64,000 nucleotides of DNA from Halobacteriales archaeon YIM A00010 (GCA_025041175.1 JAKCFJ010000004.1:248001-312000); one strand, 5' to 3'. Shown: positions 1-8,706, counted from the first letter of the stretch. The notes: generated from the sequence alone by a model not told the origin. Numbers and translations are program-made.

Positions 1-932
1 TCCTCGAAGCTGGTGCGGCCGTGGCGAGCATTACCGGTCTATCGGGCTGTACGGGCGCGCCCGGATCGGCGCAGTCGAACGAGTCGGTGACCATTCTCCT
101 GACACCCGACAATCCGTCGGACGTGCGAGAGACCTACATGCCGGTGCAGAACTACCTCGAAGGCGAGATAGACGGTCTCGAAGTCGAGTTCCAGGTCCCA
201 CAAGACTACTCGGCGATTCGTCCAGCACTGGAGAGTGAGCAGGCAGAGATCGGGATGGACGACATCACCCTCATCTCCAACCCGGAGCTCATGGACGTGT
301 ACGGGACGGCCGTCACGGGCGGGAGCGCGTTCTACTTCTCGATGATGCTGAGCGACGAGGGATCGGAGATCGAAAACCCACGCGACCTGCAGGGCAAGCA
401 CGTCGCTTTCGCCGACAAGCTCTCGACCAGCGGGTCCATCTTCGCGGTCTACACCCTCAAGCAGGCTGGTCTCGACGTCGGCGACGCGCCACAGGGTCAG
501 CCCAAGGACTTCGAAGGCACGTGGTCGAACCACAAACACGCCGTAGAGATGCTGGCGAACGAGGAAGCCGACGCTGCCTGTACGTGGACTGGAAACGGGA
601 TGATGCACATCGAACGAAGCACCATACCCAACAGAGTCGCAAAGAAAGACGCCTACACCAGCGATGCCGCGACCGAAAAGCCCATCTTCAAACCCTTCTG
701 GTGGTCGTTCCCTATTCCGAAACAACCCGTCTACGCTCGTAATACCTGGAAGTCCGATATGAAGGGCAAGATCGGACAAGCGCTCCTCGACGCCAGCGAA
801 GAGCAACTGAGAGAGTACCAGCCCGAAGACTACGACGGGACGATGCCGTTTACGACGCTCCGAGAGACATCCATCGAGGCCTACCAACCCGTCATCAAAC
901 GCCTCAACGACCTCGGAATCGAGCTCGGATAA
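1..932 (+). CDS. phnD: PhnD-like phosphonate/phosphate ABC transporter substrate-binding lipoprotein (5' partial)
   Basis: Extracytoplasmic binding protein of a phosphonate-type ABC importer. The reading frame is open to the window edge (Leu-Glu-Ala-Gly-Ala-Ala before the GTG at 21), so the true start lies upstream. The visible N-terminus is the end of a signal peptide running into a lipobox-like LSGC, as in haloarchaeal Tat lipoproteins. The rest fits the PhnD fold: an early TILLTPDNPSD strand, a DYSAIRPALESEQAEIGM segment and a late TTLRETSIEAYQPV helix. It is followed after 25 bp by the ATPase and then the permease, in the order D-C-E. The substrate (phosphonate, phosphite or phosphate) cannot be decided from sequence. 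Confidence 0.9.
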   Translation, partial: LEAGAAVASITGLSGCTGAPGSAQSNESVTILLTPDNPSDVRETYMPVQNYLEGEIDGLEVEFQVPQDYSAIRPALESEQAEIGMDDITLISNPELMDVYGTAVTGGSAFYFSMMLSDEGSEIENPRDLQGKHVAFADKLSTSGSIFAVYTLKQAGLDVGDAPQGQPKDFEGTWSNHKHAVEMLANEEADAACTWTGNGMMHIERSTIPNRVAKKDAYTSDAATEKPIFKPFWWSFPIPKQPVYARNTWKSDMKGKIGQALLDASEEQLREYQPEDYDGTMPFTTLRETSIEAYQPVIKRLNDLGIELG

Positions 933-957
933 CGACCGAACAACTAGTCTTATCACA

Positions 958-1743
958 ATGAGTACACTCACCATCGAGAACCTCACGAAAGAGTACGGCG
1001 ACGTGACGGCCGTCAGCGACGTCTCGTTCGAGATAGAGGATGAATTCGTTGTGCTCCTTGGAGAATCCGGAGCCGGGAAGTCGACGCTGCTTCGATGTAT
1101 CAACGGTCTCACCGACCCGACGGACGGTGACGTCTACCTCGACGGCAAACCGGTCTCGGGCTCACAGCCGTCCATCGGAATGATATTTCAACAGCATAAC
1201 CTCGTTGAAGGCGTTTCGGCGTACCTCAACTCGCTCACTGGTTCTCTCGAACGCACGTCGTTCGTGGACAGTCTCTTCCAGTGGAACGACAGAGCCGACA
1301 AACGCAAGGCCCTCGAAGCGCTCCAGACCGTTGGTCTGCTCGACGAAGCGCATCAGCGCGTCTCTCAGATGAGCGGTGGGCAACAGCAGCGCGTCGGTAT
1401 CGCTCGTGCGCTCGTTCAGGACCCGTCTCTGGTGCTCGCAGACGAACCAGTCGCCAGCCTCGATCCATCAAGCGCCGAGAGTGTTATGGGATATCTGAAG
1501 AAAGCCGCGAGGGCCCATCAGGTTACGGCGCTCGTCAGTCTGCATCAGGTCAACATCGCCGCTCACTTCGGCGAGCGATTCATTGGACTGCGCGACGGTT
1601 GGCTCCTTTTCGACGTCGAACAGGACGAGCTGACGCCCGACCTCATCGACGACCTCTACGGCGACGTCGAGACGGTCGGACTCACCGAGCAACACGCGGC
1701 CGATCCGGCGAGTGAGAGACCCGAAGCGAGGGTCGGACGGTGA
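958..1743 (+). CDS. phnC: PhnC-type phosphonate ABC transporter ATP-binding protein
   Basis: Cytoplasmic ATPase energising the PhnD/PhnE importer. It has Walker A GESGAGKS (about residues 35-42), a Q-loop in IFQQHN, the ABC signature MSGGQQQRVGIARAL, Walker B LVLADEP followed by a D-loop SLDP, and a switch histidine in SLHQVN. At 261 aa it has normal PhnC length. The ATG at 958 follows phnD by 25 bp. The 3' end overlaps the GTG start of phnE by 4 bp, which suggests translational coupling. Gene order and the LVEGVSAYLNSLTG segment are typical of the PhnC subgroup rather than PstB. Confidence 0.93.
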   Translation: MSTLTIENLTKEYGDVTAVSDVSFEIEDEFVVLLGESGAGKSTLLRCINGLTDPTDGDVYLDGKPVSGSQPSIGMIFQQHNLVEGVSAYLNSLTGSLERTSFVDSLFQWNDRADKRKALEALQTVGLLDEAHQRVSQMSGGQQQRVGIARALVQDPSLVLADEPVASLDPSSAESVMGYLKKAARAHQVTALVSLHQVNIAAHFGERFIGLRDGWLLFDVEQDELTPDLIDDLYGDVETVGLTEQHAADPASERPEARVGR

Positions 1744-2738
1744 GTTCCGAATCACCGTCGCAGATGGACCGTCTCCGGACCTACCTCGGTCTCAGTACCG
1801 TCGGAGATTCGGCCGTGGACGAGAAACTGACCGAACTCAAGCGCCGGAAGATACTCCGACGACTCTGGACAGGGCTGGTCATCGTCGTCGGTGCCGTTCT
1901 GTTCGACCAGAGTCTCCAGACTGTCGGGTTCTCATTCCGGGAACTGATAACGCAGTTCCCGTTCTTCCTCGAAGCGCTCCCTCAGTACTTCCCGCCGACG
2001 ACGTACTTCGGTCTCCCGTTCATCGACGTGATGCAGTACTGGCAGTTCATGATCGAGGCCGATCTGTTCGGTAAGTCTCAGGTGACGATGGCGATTGCGT
2101 TCGCAGGGACCGTACTCGGGCTGCCCGGCGCGCTCCTGTTCGGCATCCTGGCGAGCGAACGGGTCGTCCCGTACCCGTTCAACTTCGTCTTTCGCCTCAC
2201 GATGAGCATGATCCGTGCCATCCCCGCACTGGTCTGGGCGCTCATCTTCATCCCGCTCGGCGGCGTCTCTCCGTTCACTGGCATGCTGGCTATCATGGTC
2301 GACACGACCGGGTACCTCGGCCGCCTGTTCACCGACGAACTCGAAGAGATCGGCGACGGTCCCATCGAAGGCATCGAGAGTACGGGCGCGGCCAAGACAC
2401 AGATCATCTCCTTTGGGATGCTGAGCCAAGTGTTCCGCCAGTTCATTGCGTGGATAGCGTTCGACCTCGAACACAACGTCCGAGTCGCTATCAGCCTCGG
2501 ACTCATCGGTGCTGGTGGCCTCGGACTCGAACTCGACATTCAGCGCAAGACGTTCAACTACACCGAGATGATGGCCTGCATCATACTCATCGTCCTACTC
2601 GCCGGGTCCGTAGAACTCCTCAGCCAACGCGTTCGCTCGTACCTTCGCGACGAAGACGAAGTGGAGAAGACGGGCGTCCTCGAAGCGTTCTTGTCCGCTC
2701 CTCGAAAGATTGTTGAGTCTGCCGCCGGTCGACGATGA
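1740..2738 (+). CDS. phnE: PhnE-type phosphonate ABC transporter permease
   Basis: Integral membrane permease of the PhnCDE importer, 332 aa. An N-terminal hydrophilic segment of about 40 aa is followed by several hydrophobic helices (IVVGAVLFDQSL; MAIAFAGTVLGLPGALLF; ALVWALIFIPLGG; VAISLGLIGAGGLG). The cytoplasmic EAA-like loop is seen as EGIESTGAAKTQIISFGML, the coupling segment that contacts the ATPase. The GTG start overlaps the end of phnC. The C-terminus carries a short charged tail. It converges on the downstream PhoU-like gene, with about 100 bp between the stops. Confidence 0.9.
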   Translation: MSSESPSQMDRLRTYLGLSTVGDSAVDEKLTELKRRKILRRLWTGLVIVVGAVLFDQSLQTVGFSFRELITQFPFFLEALPQYFPPTTYFGLPFIDVMQYWQFMIEADLFGKSQVTMAIAFAGTVLGLPGALLFGILASERVVPYPFNFVFRLTMSMIRAIPALVWALIFIPLGGVSPFTGMLAIMVDTTGYLGRLFTDELEEIGDGPIEGIESTGAAKTQIISFGMLSQVFRQFIAWIAFDLEHNVRVAISLGLIGAGGLGLELDIQRKTFNYTEMMACIILIVLLAGSVELLSQRVRSYLRDEDEVEKTGVLEAFLSAPRKIVESAAGRR

Positions 2739-2841
2739 CTCTGCCGAGGATCGAACCGTCCTCACAGTCACCCCTACAGACGACGAGTGCGCAAGCGTTC
2801 GGCAGGCAACGCAGTCGACTTGCCGCTCCCTGTGGATCGAG

Positions 2842-3714
2842 TTACTCCGGGATGTGGTCCGGTTCCATACCGGTGTGGATTCTCGCTGCGAGTTCCGCCG
2901 CGTTGACCCAGTAGTAGATGCTCCGTTCGAGTGCGCGCGTCAACGTCGCGAGGTGGCCGTACATTTCGGGTTCGTACGCAGTGACAAGTTCGAATAACTC
3001 GTCGAGTTTCCTGTGGACTTCGTCCTCTTCGGCGTAGAGGTCGTCCATTCGACCGACCTCGGCGTCGAACACGATTTCGACGACGTGTTCGTTGATGGTG
3101 AGTCCCCCATCGAAGATGTCCCGGATATGGTTGTGGACGATACCGGCCGAGTCCGACTCAATCTTCGATGTGATATCAGAGATATAACATGCTCTGTCAC
3201 CGATGATCTCGAAGTTCACTGCGATCGTTCCGAGGTCGGACGCGATCCGGTTCCCTGGCCAATCGGTCGTGAGCGTCATCGACTTCAACACCTGTAGGAC
3301 GACGAGACACCGTTCGTTCGCGAGCGGTTCGAGTTTCTCCGCCGTCTGTTCGGGCGTCTCTCCGACGAAGCGCGTCTTCGCAGCTTCGTACTGGTCGGTC
3401 GTCACGGACTCTAACTCTTCGAGATGCCCGAGCAGTCGATCGAGCGTCTCTTCACTGCGGCCCTCGCATGTCAGCTCCGAGATCGCTGGCGCACGCTCGT
3501 ATACCGTGACGTCGTCGATAACGTACCCTTTATGGACAATTCCTTCGGCCTTCAATTCCTGAAGAAGTTCCGAGAGGTAGTGTTGAGAGAGACCAAGTTC
3601 CTCCGCTAGTTCGGCCTTCGTCTCGGGCGCCGTCCGGTCGATAGTTTCGATGACTCGTGCGAGCGTCACTTCTCGGCCCTGACGGGGTGTAGAACTAGGT
3701 TGACTCCATCGCAT
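2842..3714 (-). CDS. PhoU-domain phosphate regulator with N-terminal winged helix
   Basis: Predicted regulator of phosphorus transport. After about 15 residues comes a helix-turn-helix (TKAELAEELGLSQHYLSELL), followed by a PhoU-like all-helical region (repeated segments around LLGHLEELESVTTDQYEAAK, LANERCLVVLQVLKSM and FEIIGDRACYISDI). The FEIIGDRA motif is the PhoU metal-binding helix signature. I chose the ATG at 3714 over the longer frame to 3756. It places a TATA-like tcatatac about 30 bp upstream, as expected for a leaderless haloarchaeal transcript, and the extra 14 residues look unlike protein. It is divergent from the second PhoU gene and convergent with phnE, so a role in controlling phnCDE is likely by context. 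Confidence 0.85.
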   Translation of the reverse strand: MRWSQPSSTPRQGREVTLARVIETIDRTAPETKAELAEELGLSQHYLSELLQELKAEGIVHKGYVIDDVTVYERAPAISELTCEGRSEETLDRLLGHLEELESVTTDQYEAAKTRFVGETPEQTAEKLEPLANERCLVVLQVLKSMTLTTDWPGNRIASDLGTIAVNFEIIGDRACYISDITSKIESDSAGIVHNHIRDIFDGGLTINEHVVEIVFDAEVGRMDDLYAEEDEVHRKLDELFELVTAYEPEMYGHLATLTRALERSIYYWVNAAELAARIHTGMEPDHIPE

Positions 3715-3755
3715 CGGTAATCGACGCTCCAACGGGAGTAGTATATGACTTCTCA

Positions 3756-3781
3756 CCGTACAGTACGGACTAGTCTGTACG
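3756..3781. promoter_or_regulatory. Palindromic operator candidate between divergent PhoU genes
   Basis: CCGTACAGTACGG at 3756-3768 is a perfect palindrome around a central A. A wider inverted repeat, CGTACAG (3757-3763) and CTGTACG (3775-3781), has an 11 bp spacer. It lies upstream of both start codons, next to the TATA-like element of the minus-strand gene (about 3741-3747). Another TATA-like stretch, ctatatagatat (3819-3830), could serve the plus-strand gene. The site is visible directly; binding by either PhoU-type protein is inference. Confidence 0.5.
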
Positions 3782-3892
3782 CTCGTTGCTCGCCGTTTGT
3801 TCGATGCTCGGTAGCCCTCTATATAGATATGTTCGCAGATTAAGTACTCATACTAACGACTAAGCGTTCGACCCCTTATCGTTCGAGCGGGT

Positions 3893-4918
3893 ATGGAGAC
3901 ACGGAAAGTCCAGCTGTCGGGAGGCACCACATTCACGGTCTCACTTCCGAAGTCTTGGGCGACAGAGCAGAACATTTCCAGTGGGTCGGTACTGTATCTC
4001 CATCCCGAAGATGATGGGACATTGCTCGTCGAAGCGAGGACACAACAGACTGATGAGGAGTGTTGGAAACGACTCGACGTTTCAGGCTACGACACCGAGA
4101 TGTTCGTCGAGACGGTGAAGTCGATGTACCTTATCGGTGTTGACGAGCTCGTCCTCGTCGATCGGAACGGCTACACCCAAGACCGCTTCGAGACTGCGAC
4201 GAGCCTCACGTCGGGGTTGAGTGGGTTAGAGATTCTGGAGGCGTCGGACACGAAACTCGTTTTTAAGAATCTCATCGATCCGACGAGTATCTCCGTCCAC
4301 AAGAGTGTCACCCGGATGAAACTTATCGTTCTCGCGATGTATCGTGATGCAGTCCAAGCCGTCGTGGATCCCGACCGCAGTCTCGCTACACAGGTGATTC
4401 AGAGGGATTCCGAGGCAGACAAATTGTTCTATCTCGTCACCCGACAGTTCCAACGAGCGCTCGATGATCTCCAGACTGTCGAGAAACTAGAGACGAACAG
4501 ATCCGAGTTATACGAGTACTATCATACGGCGAGACAGTTCGAACGGGTTGGTGATCATGCGACGAGGATGGCACGACTCGTAGCCGAACGAGGTGACGAC
4601 TTGGAAGGAATCGATACTGAGGAGTTCGCACGGTTAGCAGATAACTCCCGTCGAATCGTTGACCGAGCGGCCGACGCCGTCCTCACCGACGTTGACCGTA
4701 CCACTGCTTTTTCGGTCCTCTCGGACGCGACGGCACTCAGTGATGCCGTTGCAGAACTGGACCGCGAACTGTACGATCGCGAGGATGCGGACGGTGCGTA
4801 CGTCGTCGGACTCCTCCTTGACAGTGTTCGTAGGACTGCAGGGTACGGCCGAAACGTCGCAGAAGTCGGCGTCCAGGGGTCCATGAGAAAGCAAGTCGAT
4901 TCGTTCGACGGTCGGTAG
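3893..4918 (+). CDS. phoU: PhoU family regulator with N-terminal AbrB/SpoVT-type domain
   Basis: Archaeal PhoU-type phosphate uptake regulator, 341 aa. Residues 1-45 form a swapped-hairpin AbrB/SpoVT-like DNA-binding domain (METRKVQLSGGTTFTVSLPK then SW). The rest is PhoU-like helical repeats including the metal-site motif FERVGDHATRMARLV around residue 215 and a second related repeat near the C-terminus. This two-domain layout is the usual haloarchaeal PhoU. It differs from the neighbouring minus-strand PhoU gene, which uses a winged helix. It is divergently transcribed from that gene and 1.2 kb from phnE, so control of phosphorus uptake is the likely job. Confidence 0.9.
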   Translation: METRKVQLSGGTTFTVSLPKSWATEQNISSGSVLYLHPEDDGTLLVEARTQQTDEECWKRLDVSGYDTEMFVETVKSMYLIGVDELVLVDRNGYTQDRFETATSLTSGLSGLEILEASDTKLVFKNLIDPTSISVHKSVTRMKLIVLAMYRDAVQAVVDPDRSLATQVIQRDSEADKLFYLVTRQFQRALDDLQTVEKLETNRSELYEYYHTARQFERVGDHATRMARLVAERGDDLEGIDTEEFARLADNSRRIVDRAADAVLTDVDRTTAFSVLSDATALSDAVAELDRELYDREDADGAYVVGLLLDSVRRTAGYGRNVAEVGVQGSMRKQVDSFDGR

Positions 4919-5094
4919 ACTGATTGTACTGAGCGAGATGCCGTTGCTCAAATGACACCCCCACTACCGTAAATGACATAATACTTCCATTGAAGGGAGA
5001 TAGCCACCCATGAAATGTAGGCTGGCACGCTAGATTTCGAATTTGATCGTGAATGAGGGATTCACCTGTCTGACTTCAGTGGTAGGGACTAGGG

Positions 5095-5376
5095 CTACGA
5101 CTCAGGTTCGAACAATACGCCAGGGTTCATGATTCCGTCCGGGTCGTAGACGCGTTTTATCTCACGCCACTGTTCGAGTTTTCGACCGGGGTCGATCGGC
5201 GCGAGCAGCGTGTAGTAAGGTGCGAGCCATCGGGATACATGTAGGTGAACCGGCAGGACACCGCAGACGCGCTGCATGGCTTTCGACACCTCTTCAATGA
5301 TAGCAGTGTGAAGCGATTCGAGCCTGTCCCACATGACAGCGGTCTCGAAGGTGTCGACCATCACGCCGATACTCAC
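5095..5376 (-). pseudogene. C-terminal fragment of an FAD-linked (GlcD/alkyl-DHAP synthase type) oxidase
   Basis: About 93 aa resembling the C-terminal part of FAD-linked oxidases: GVMVDTFETAVMWDRLESLH, then a substrate-region histidine in LPVHLHVSRW and the family ending YDPDGIMNPGVLF. The FAD-binding domain that should precede it is missing. Just upstream (about 5377-5600, minus strand) the reading frame changes to an unrelated acidic segment, so the gene was truncated by recombination. It is not expected to be functional. Confidence 0.7.
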
Positions 5377-5538
5377 AAGCGTGTTATAGCGGTAAGACGC
5401 TTCGAAGAACGACCGCCACCGACTTCCTCGCTGTCGTCTCGACTTCCGTCCTCGCTACCTCCGCCGTTCGTGTCCGTCTCACGCTCGTCATCGGGCCATC
5501 TGTGAGTTGGCTCGTCCGACAGCGTCTCGCCGTGCTCT

Positions 5539-5847
5539 GTGCAGATATCGAGCGCGCGATCTAAGTCATTCTCTGTGGGCTGGTCGAACGATTCGCAGCC
5601 AAGCAGGAGCGCCAATACCGACACCGACGACGATATGGTGTACGCCGTCGGCCTGTACGCCCTCGGAGAGATCAACGACGGCAAAGCCGCCGAGATCGCG
5701 GGGGTCTCTTGCTGGGACATGCGCAACATCCTTACCGAGGCCGACCTCGATCTCCGGCTCGGACCGCGTGACATGGACGAACTCCAGCAGGAGGTCGATG
5801 TCGCGATGGAGCTTGGCGCAGAGTCGGATGACAATGACGAGGATTAA
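5539..5847 (+). CDS. UPF0175-like antitoxin (N-terminus altered)
   Basis: Small putative antitoxin. The core ANTDTDDDMVYAVGLYALGE through GKAAEIAGVS.WDMR closely matches the intact paralogue at 46928-47161. The first 24 residues of this frame are unrelated to the paralogue and look translated by accident. The original start seems lost, and an internal ATG at 5635 or the GTG at 5539 would have to be used. It overlaps the downstream DUF3368 toxin remnant (ATG at 5834), keeping the antitoxin-toxin order seen at 46.9 kb. Its C-terminus is longer and acidic. Confidence 0.6.
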   Translation: MQISSARSKSFSVGWSNDSQPSRSANTDTDDDMVYAVGLYALGEINDGKAAEIAGVSCWDMRNILTEADLDLRLGPRDMDELQQEVDVAMELGAESDDNDED

Positions 5848-6333
5848 GGACTATCTACCACCGGTCGTCCTTGATACGACTGTCCTGCCCTGTTTTGCGA
5901 GCTCGGAGGACCTCCACCTTCTCGATGTGCTGTCCATCCGGTTTGTCACCGTCGAGGCGGTCGTCGAGGACTACGAACCGGCGTCGACCGCGGCCATGAC
6001 GTTCTCGCCCCGGCCATCGAGGCCGTCGAGGTACCCACTGTCGACGGGGCACCCGGGCCGATGCTTGAGGGGCTCGATCACGGCGAAATCCACGCTCTCT
6101 ACGTGGCGTTCCAGCGCGAGGGCACGATCGTCACTGACGATGGGCCCGCTCGCGATCGAGCCGACGACCTCGGCGTCCCGGTGACCGGCTCGATCGGCCT
6201 GCTGATCCGGCTCGTTCGCGAGGAACACATCACCGTCGACGAGGCCGATGCGATCCACCACCACTGGGTGACCGAAGAGGGCTTTCGCTTGCCCGTCAGC
6301 AGCATTGCCGACGCACTTGATCGACTCGACTAA
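5834..6333 (+). pseudogene. DUF3368 PIN-like toxin, frameshifted copy
   Basis: Reads MTRIKDYLPPVVLDTTVLPC, then LHLLDVLSIRFVTVEAVVED in one frame. It continues from about 5980 in another frame as AIEAVEVPTVDG, then LDHGEIHALYVAFQREG, TDDGPARDRADDLGVPVTGS and GLLIRLVREEHIT. Both halves align end to end with the intact protein at 47158-47643 (VVLDTTVL vs IVLDATVL; GEIHALY vs GEAYALQ; TDDGPARDRADD vs TDDRQARAHATD). A single-base indel around 5970-5985 therefore breaks the gene. The PIN acidic residues are retained in the two halves. It is either a dead toxin or an assembly error. Confidence 0.75.
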
Positions 6334-6370
6334 GTTTGACTCTTCGCCGGTAGACTCGGAATCGTCGGAG

Positions 6371-6460
6371 ATGTCCGAGGAGCCAGAACGGGACGAAGAC
6401 GCCGATCCAGACGTGGAACTGGACCAGCAGCGGACGTTGGACGAGTTCATTCGCGTGTAG
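6371..6460 (+). other. Short acidic C-terminal remnant ending in a PIP-box-like motif
   Basis: An open frame directly after the DUF3368 remnant ends in an acidic stretch followed by QRTLDEFIRV and a stop. QxxLxxF at a protein C-terminus is the pattern by which archaeal replication and repair enzymes bind PCNA. Only about 30-40 residues are open and no catalytic domain is attached. I read it as the tail of a lost gene rather than a working peptide. Identification rests on the motif alone. Confidence 0.3.
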
Positions 6461-6846
6461 TGGACCATCATCCCCGTCACCCGGTGAGCAGCTGTTCAAG
6501 CTGCTCGCGGTGAGGCCCATCGCCCTTGACAGTCTCATCGGGGTGCCCTCAGTACTCCTGATCGAGTTTGCTAACGAACGCGGCCGTCTTAGGAGATCAG
6601 ATCGATCGTGAGTGGGTCAGAACCTGAGACTGCTACTCTCAATGCATGAGTGGAGCATCCGTCGTTACACCCGTTCCCAACTCAGCTCGCATCGGCCGGC
6701 CTGCTGGACTCCGCAGTCGGTGCTTGGTTTCGGCGGGGCTGCTGCCTCGAAGGCACAGTGGACGGATTTGGGAATAGGATCAAGCAGGTGGGGGCCCGAA
6801 TCACTGCGTCGCCCTGCTGGTGATCCAGCGCAACACCGTTGCTGAG
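6461..6846. other. Gene-poor gap with one decayed minus-strand fragment
   Basis: No convincing gene. On the minus strand about 6590-6477 reads KTAAFVSKLDQEY, an in-frame TGA, then GHPDETVKGDGPHREQLEQL and a stop. This looks like the decayed tail of a coding sequence but I cannot name it. The rest carries no feature I can support. Confidence 0.35.
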
Positions 6847-7656
6847 TCAGAGATCAAGTGCGGTTTGGAGCCTGGTGAGAAGCCCGCCCTGGAGATCGAA
6901 GATCTGCGTCATCTCCTCGTCTGTGAGTTCGAAGTCGAAAACGTTGAAGTTCGCCTGGATATGTGCGGGGCTCGATGCCTTTGGGATTGCCGAGACCTGT
7001 TCTTGCTGGAGGAGCCACCGCAACGCGACCTGGGCATCAGTCTTCCCATATCGAGCGCCGATCTCCTTGAGGCGGTCGTTGCCGATGACCCGGCCTTCCG
7101 CCAGGGGACTGTAGGCGGTCAGCATAACCTCGTTTTCGATGCAAAACTCGAGCAGGTCGGCCTGCTCCTTGAACGGGTGATACTCCACCTGATTGGTGAG
7201 AATCGGGGTGTCGGAGGCCGCGATTGCGTCCTGCAGTTGGCCGACAGAAAAGTTGCTGACCCCGATGTGCCGGACTGTTCCCCGCTCCTGGAGGTCGTTC
7301 ATCGCCGCAATCGACTCCTCGATCGGGATGGTACGACTCGGGGAGTGAATCAACAGCAGATCGATGTCGGTGGCCAACCGCTCGTGGCTTTCCTCGACGG
7401 ACTCGAGGACGTCATCGTGCGCGAGGTTCTGGCGGAGGATCTTCGTCACGAGGAAGAAATCGTCGCGCGGCACGTCGGCAGCCGCGATTGCCTGGCCCAC
7501 TTCCCGCTCGTTATTGTACATCTGGGCCGTGTCGACGTGCCGGTACCCGGTTTCCAACGCCTGGTGGACTGCGGTTTGACACGTCTCGCCTCTCATCGGG
7601 TACGTCCCAAAGCCCAGTGCTGGGACGTCCACACCCTGGGTGGTTACGTATTCCAT
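6847..7656 (-). CDS. Aldo/keto reductase
   Basis: NADPH-type aldo/keto reductase, 269 aa, a TIM-barrel oxidoreductase acting on aldehydes or ketones. The catalytic tetrad is visible: Asp42 and Tyr47 in HVDTAQMYNNE, Lys72 in LVTKI and His104 in LLLIHSP. Family signatures are ALETGYRHVDTAQMY near the N-terminus and IPKASSPAHIQANFNVFDF near the cofactor-binding C-terminus. Length and start (ATG at 7656) fit the 2,5-diketo-gluconate reductase-like subgroup. It is intact, unlike most of its neighbours. No operon partner is seen, and the substrate cannot be predicted. Confidence 0.9.
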   Translation of the reverse strand: MEYVTTQGVDVPALGFGTYPMRGETCQTAVHQALETGYRHVDTAQMYNNEREVGQAIAAADVPRDDFFLVTKILRQNLAHDDVLESVEESHERLATDIDLLLIHSPSRTIPIEESIAAMNDLQERGTVRHIGVSNFSVGQLQDAIAASDTPILTNQVEYHPFKEQADLLEFCIENEVMLTAYSPLAEGRVIGNDRLKEIGARYGKTDAQVALRWLLQQEQVSAIPKASSPAHIQANFNVFDFELTDEEMTQIFDLQGGLLTRLQTALDL

Positions 7657-7857
7657 ACGCCGTTGCTTCGGCAGCCAGTTGCAAGAAGATACGCCACGGC
7701 TCGTTCAGTGCACCCGGATCTCGCGAACCAGTGCACGCCGAGAGCGACTATCGCCGATCGCAGGAGACCGCCCATGTCTGAATTTGGTACCCCGCGATCG
7801 TTGAGATGTTTCCGCGGGGCTGCTGCAGAGAGGTAGTAACCACAGCAGTACGACCGG

Positions 7858-8399
7858 TTGATCGTTCGCGCCGCGTTGGACGTCCGAGAGCAGCGTGTAC
7901 AGGTTGATCAGCTCTGCAGTTTCTAGCTGATCGAGGGCATCGGGACCGGCCCGTTCGAGGGCATCCACCAGCAACAGCAGATCGTGATAGAGGGCGAGCT
8001 CGGATTCCGAACGCTCCTTGTCACCGGGCGCTGGCTCCGGAGCGGGATCGAGCAGTGAGGGAACCGTCTCGGTCTCAGTCTGGGTGATGGTCCCTGCGTC
8101 GGCATCGATCTCGTGGCGTGGATGGACGCTCAACACGGTGGATATGGAGCGGCGTTAGGCGAGAGTCGATCGAGTTCGAACGTCCCTGGGTCGTCGTGAA
8201 TCCGGTCATAGAGCGGTGCGAACTGCTCGCGTTGGAGTGGGTGGAACCTGTCGTCGTCCTCCAAGGAGATGATGACACGCTGCTCGTGGGTATTGGCGAT
8301 CCGGAAGCGCCGCTGCGACAGCGGCGTGATCATCGTTGTCCCCTCAGATAGCTTCTCGATCTGAGTGATCAGCTCGTACCAGGTCGAGATGAACGGCAT
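7858..8399 (-). pseudogene. Haloarchaeal conserved hypothetical, split into two overlapping ORFs and truncated
   Basis: The ORF from 8399 to 8130 (STWYELITQIEKLSEGTTM, then LSQRRFRIANTHEQRVIISL) ends in a TGA overlapping the GTG at 8136 that opens the next ORF (LSVHPRHEIDADAG, then ALYHDLLLLVDALERAGPDA, ELINLYTLLSDVQRGAND). The junction reads smoothly if the frame is shifted, so one gene was probably split by an indel at about 8130. From memory this resembles a plasmid-associated haloarchaeal hypothetical family; that is not verified. After GAND the frame runs into unrelated sequence to 7705, suggesting loss of the C-terminus. Function is unknown. Confidence 0.45.
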
Positions 8400-8578
8400 T
8401 GGCTGTCTCTATCGGCTCGACCAGCAAAATCCTCCAGGTGTGGCAACAGGTCGCGTGACTGGACGGTCTTGCGGTTGTATCCCCAGGTTCGATCGTCGCT
8501 GCTCACGTCGTACTCGAGAGCCGATTCCGCGCCGGGCCCCCTCGCAGGGTCAGCTTTCTCTCCCGATTCTGTCGCCAT
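8369..8578 (-). CDS. Small hypothetical protein
   Basis: An ORF of 69 codons from the ATG at 8578 (MATESGEKADPARGPGAESA, later DRTWGYNRKTVQSRDLLPHL). The acidic, Ala/Glu-rich composition is haloarchaeal and it precedes the split hypothetical gene with a 31 bp overlap. The last dozen residues look out of frame, so a late frameshift is possible. I do not recognise it. A 14 bp perfect palindrome lies 115 bp upstream. Confidence 0.35.
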   Translation of the reverse strand: MATESGEKADPARGPGAESALEYDVSSDDRTWGYNRKTVQSRDLLPHLEDFAGRADRDSQCRSSRPGTS

Positions 8579-8692
8579 ACTACTGTAAGTGGTCGATAGG
8601 AACAAAAATCCCGTCGCTCGTCGCCCCTCGCTTCGATAGATCTCTATCTTTACCATACATTTCAGGCTAGCTGATGGAACGACGTTCATCGT

Positions 8693-8706
8693 CGATTAGC
8701 TAATCG
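8693..8706. promoter_or_regulatory. Perfect 14 bp palindrome
   Basis: CGATTAGCTAATCG is a perfect palindrome in the gap upstream of the small gene starting at 8578. Spacing and symmetry suit a dimeric repressor site, but no regulator can be linked to it. A related GCTTAGCTAAC sequence appears in the inverted repeat near 9753-9777. Confidence 0.3.

Noticed and set aside
39-1112. 357-codon minus-strand ORF opposite phnD
   Set aside because: Shadow of phnD/phnC; no family motif, while the plus-strand proteins are clear.
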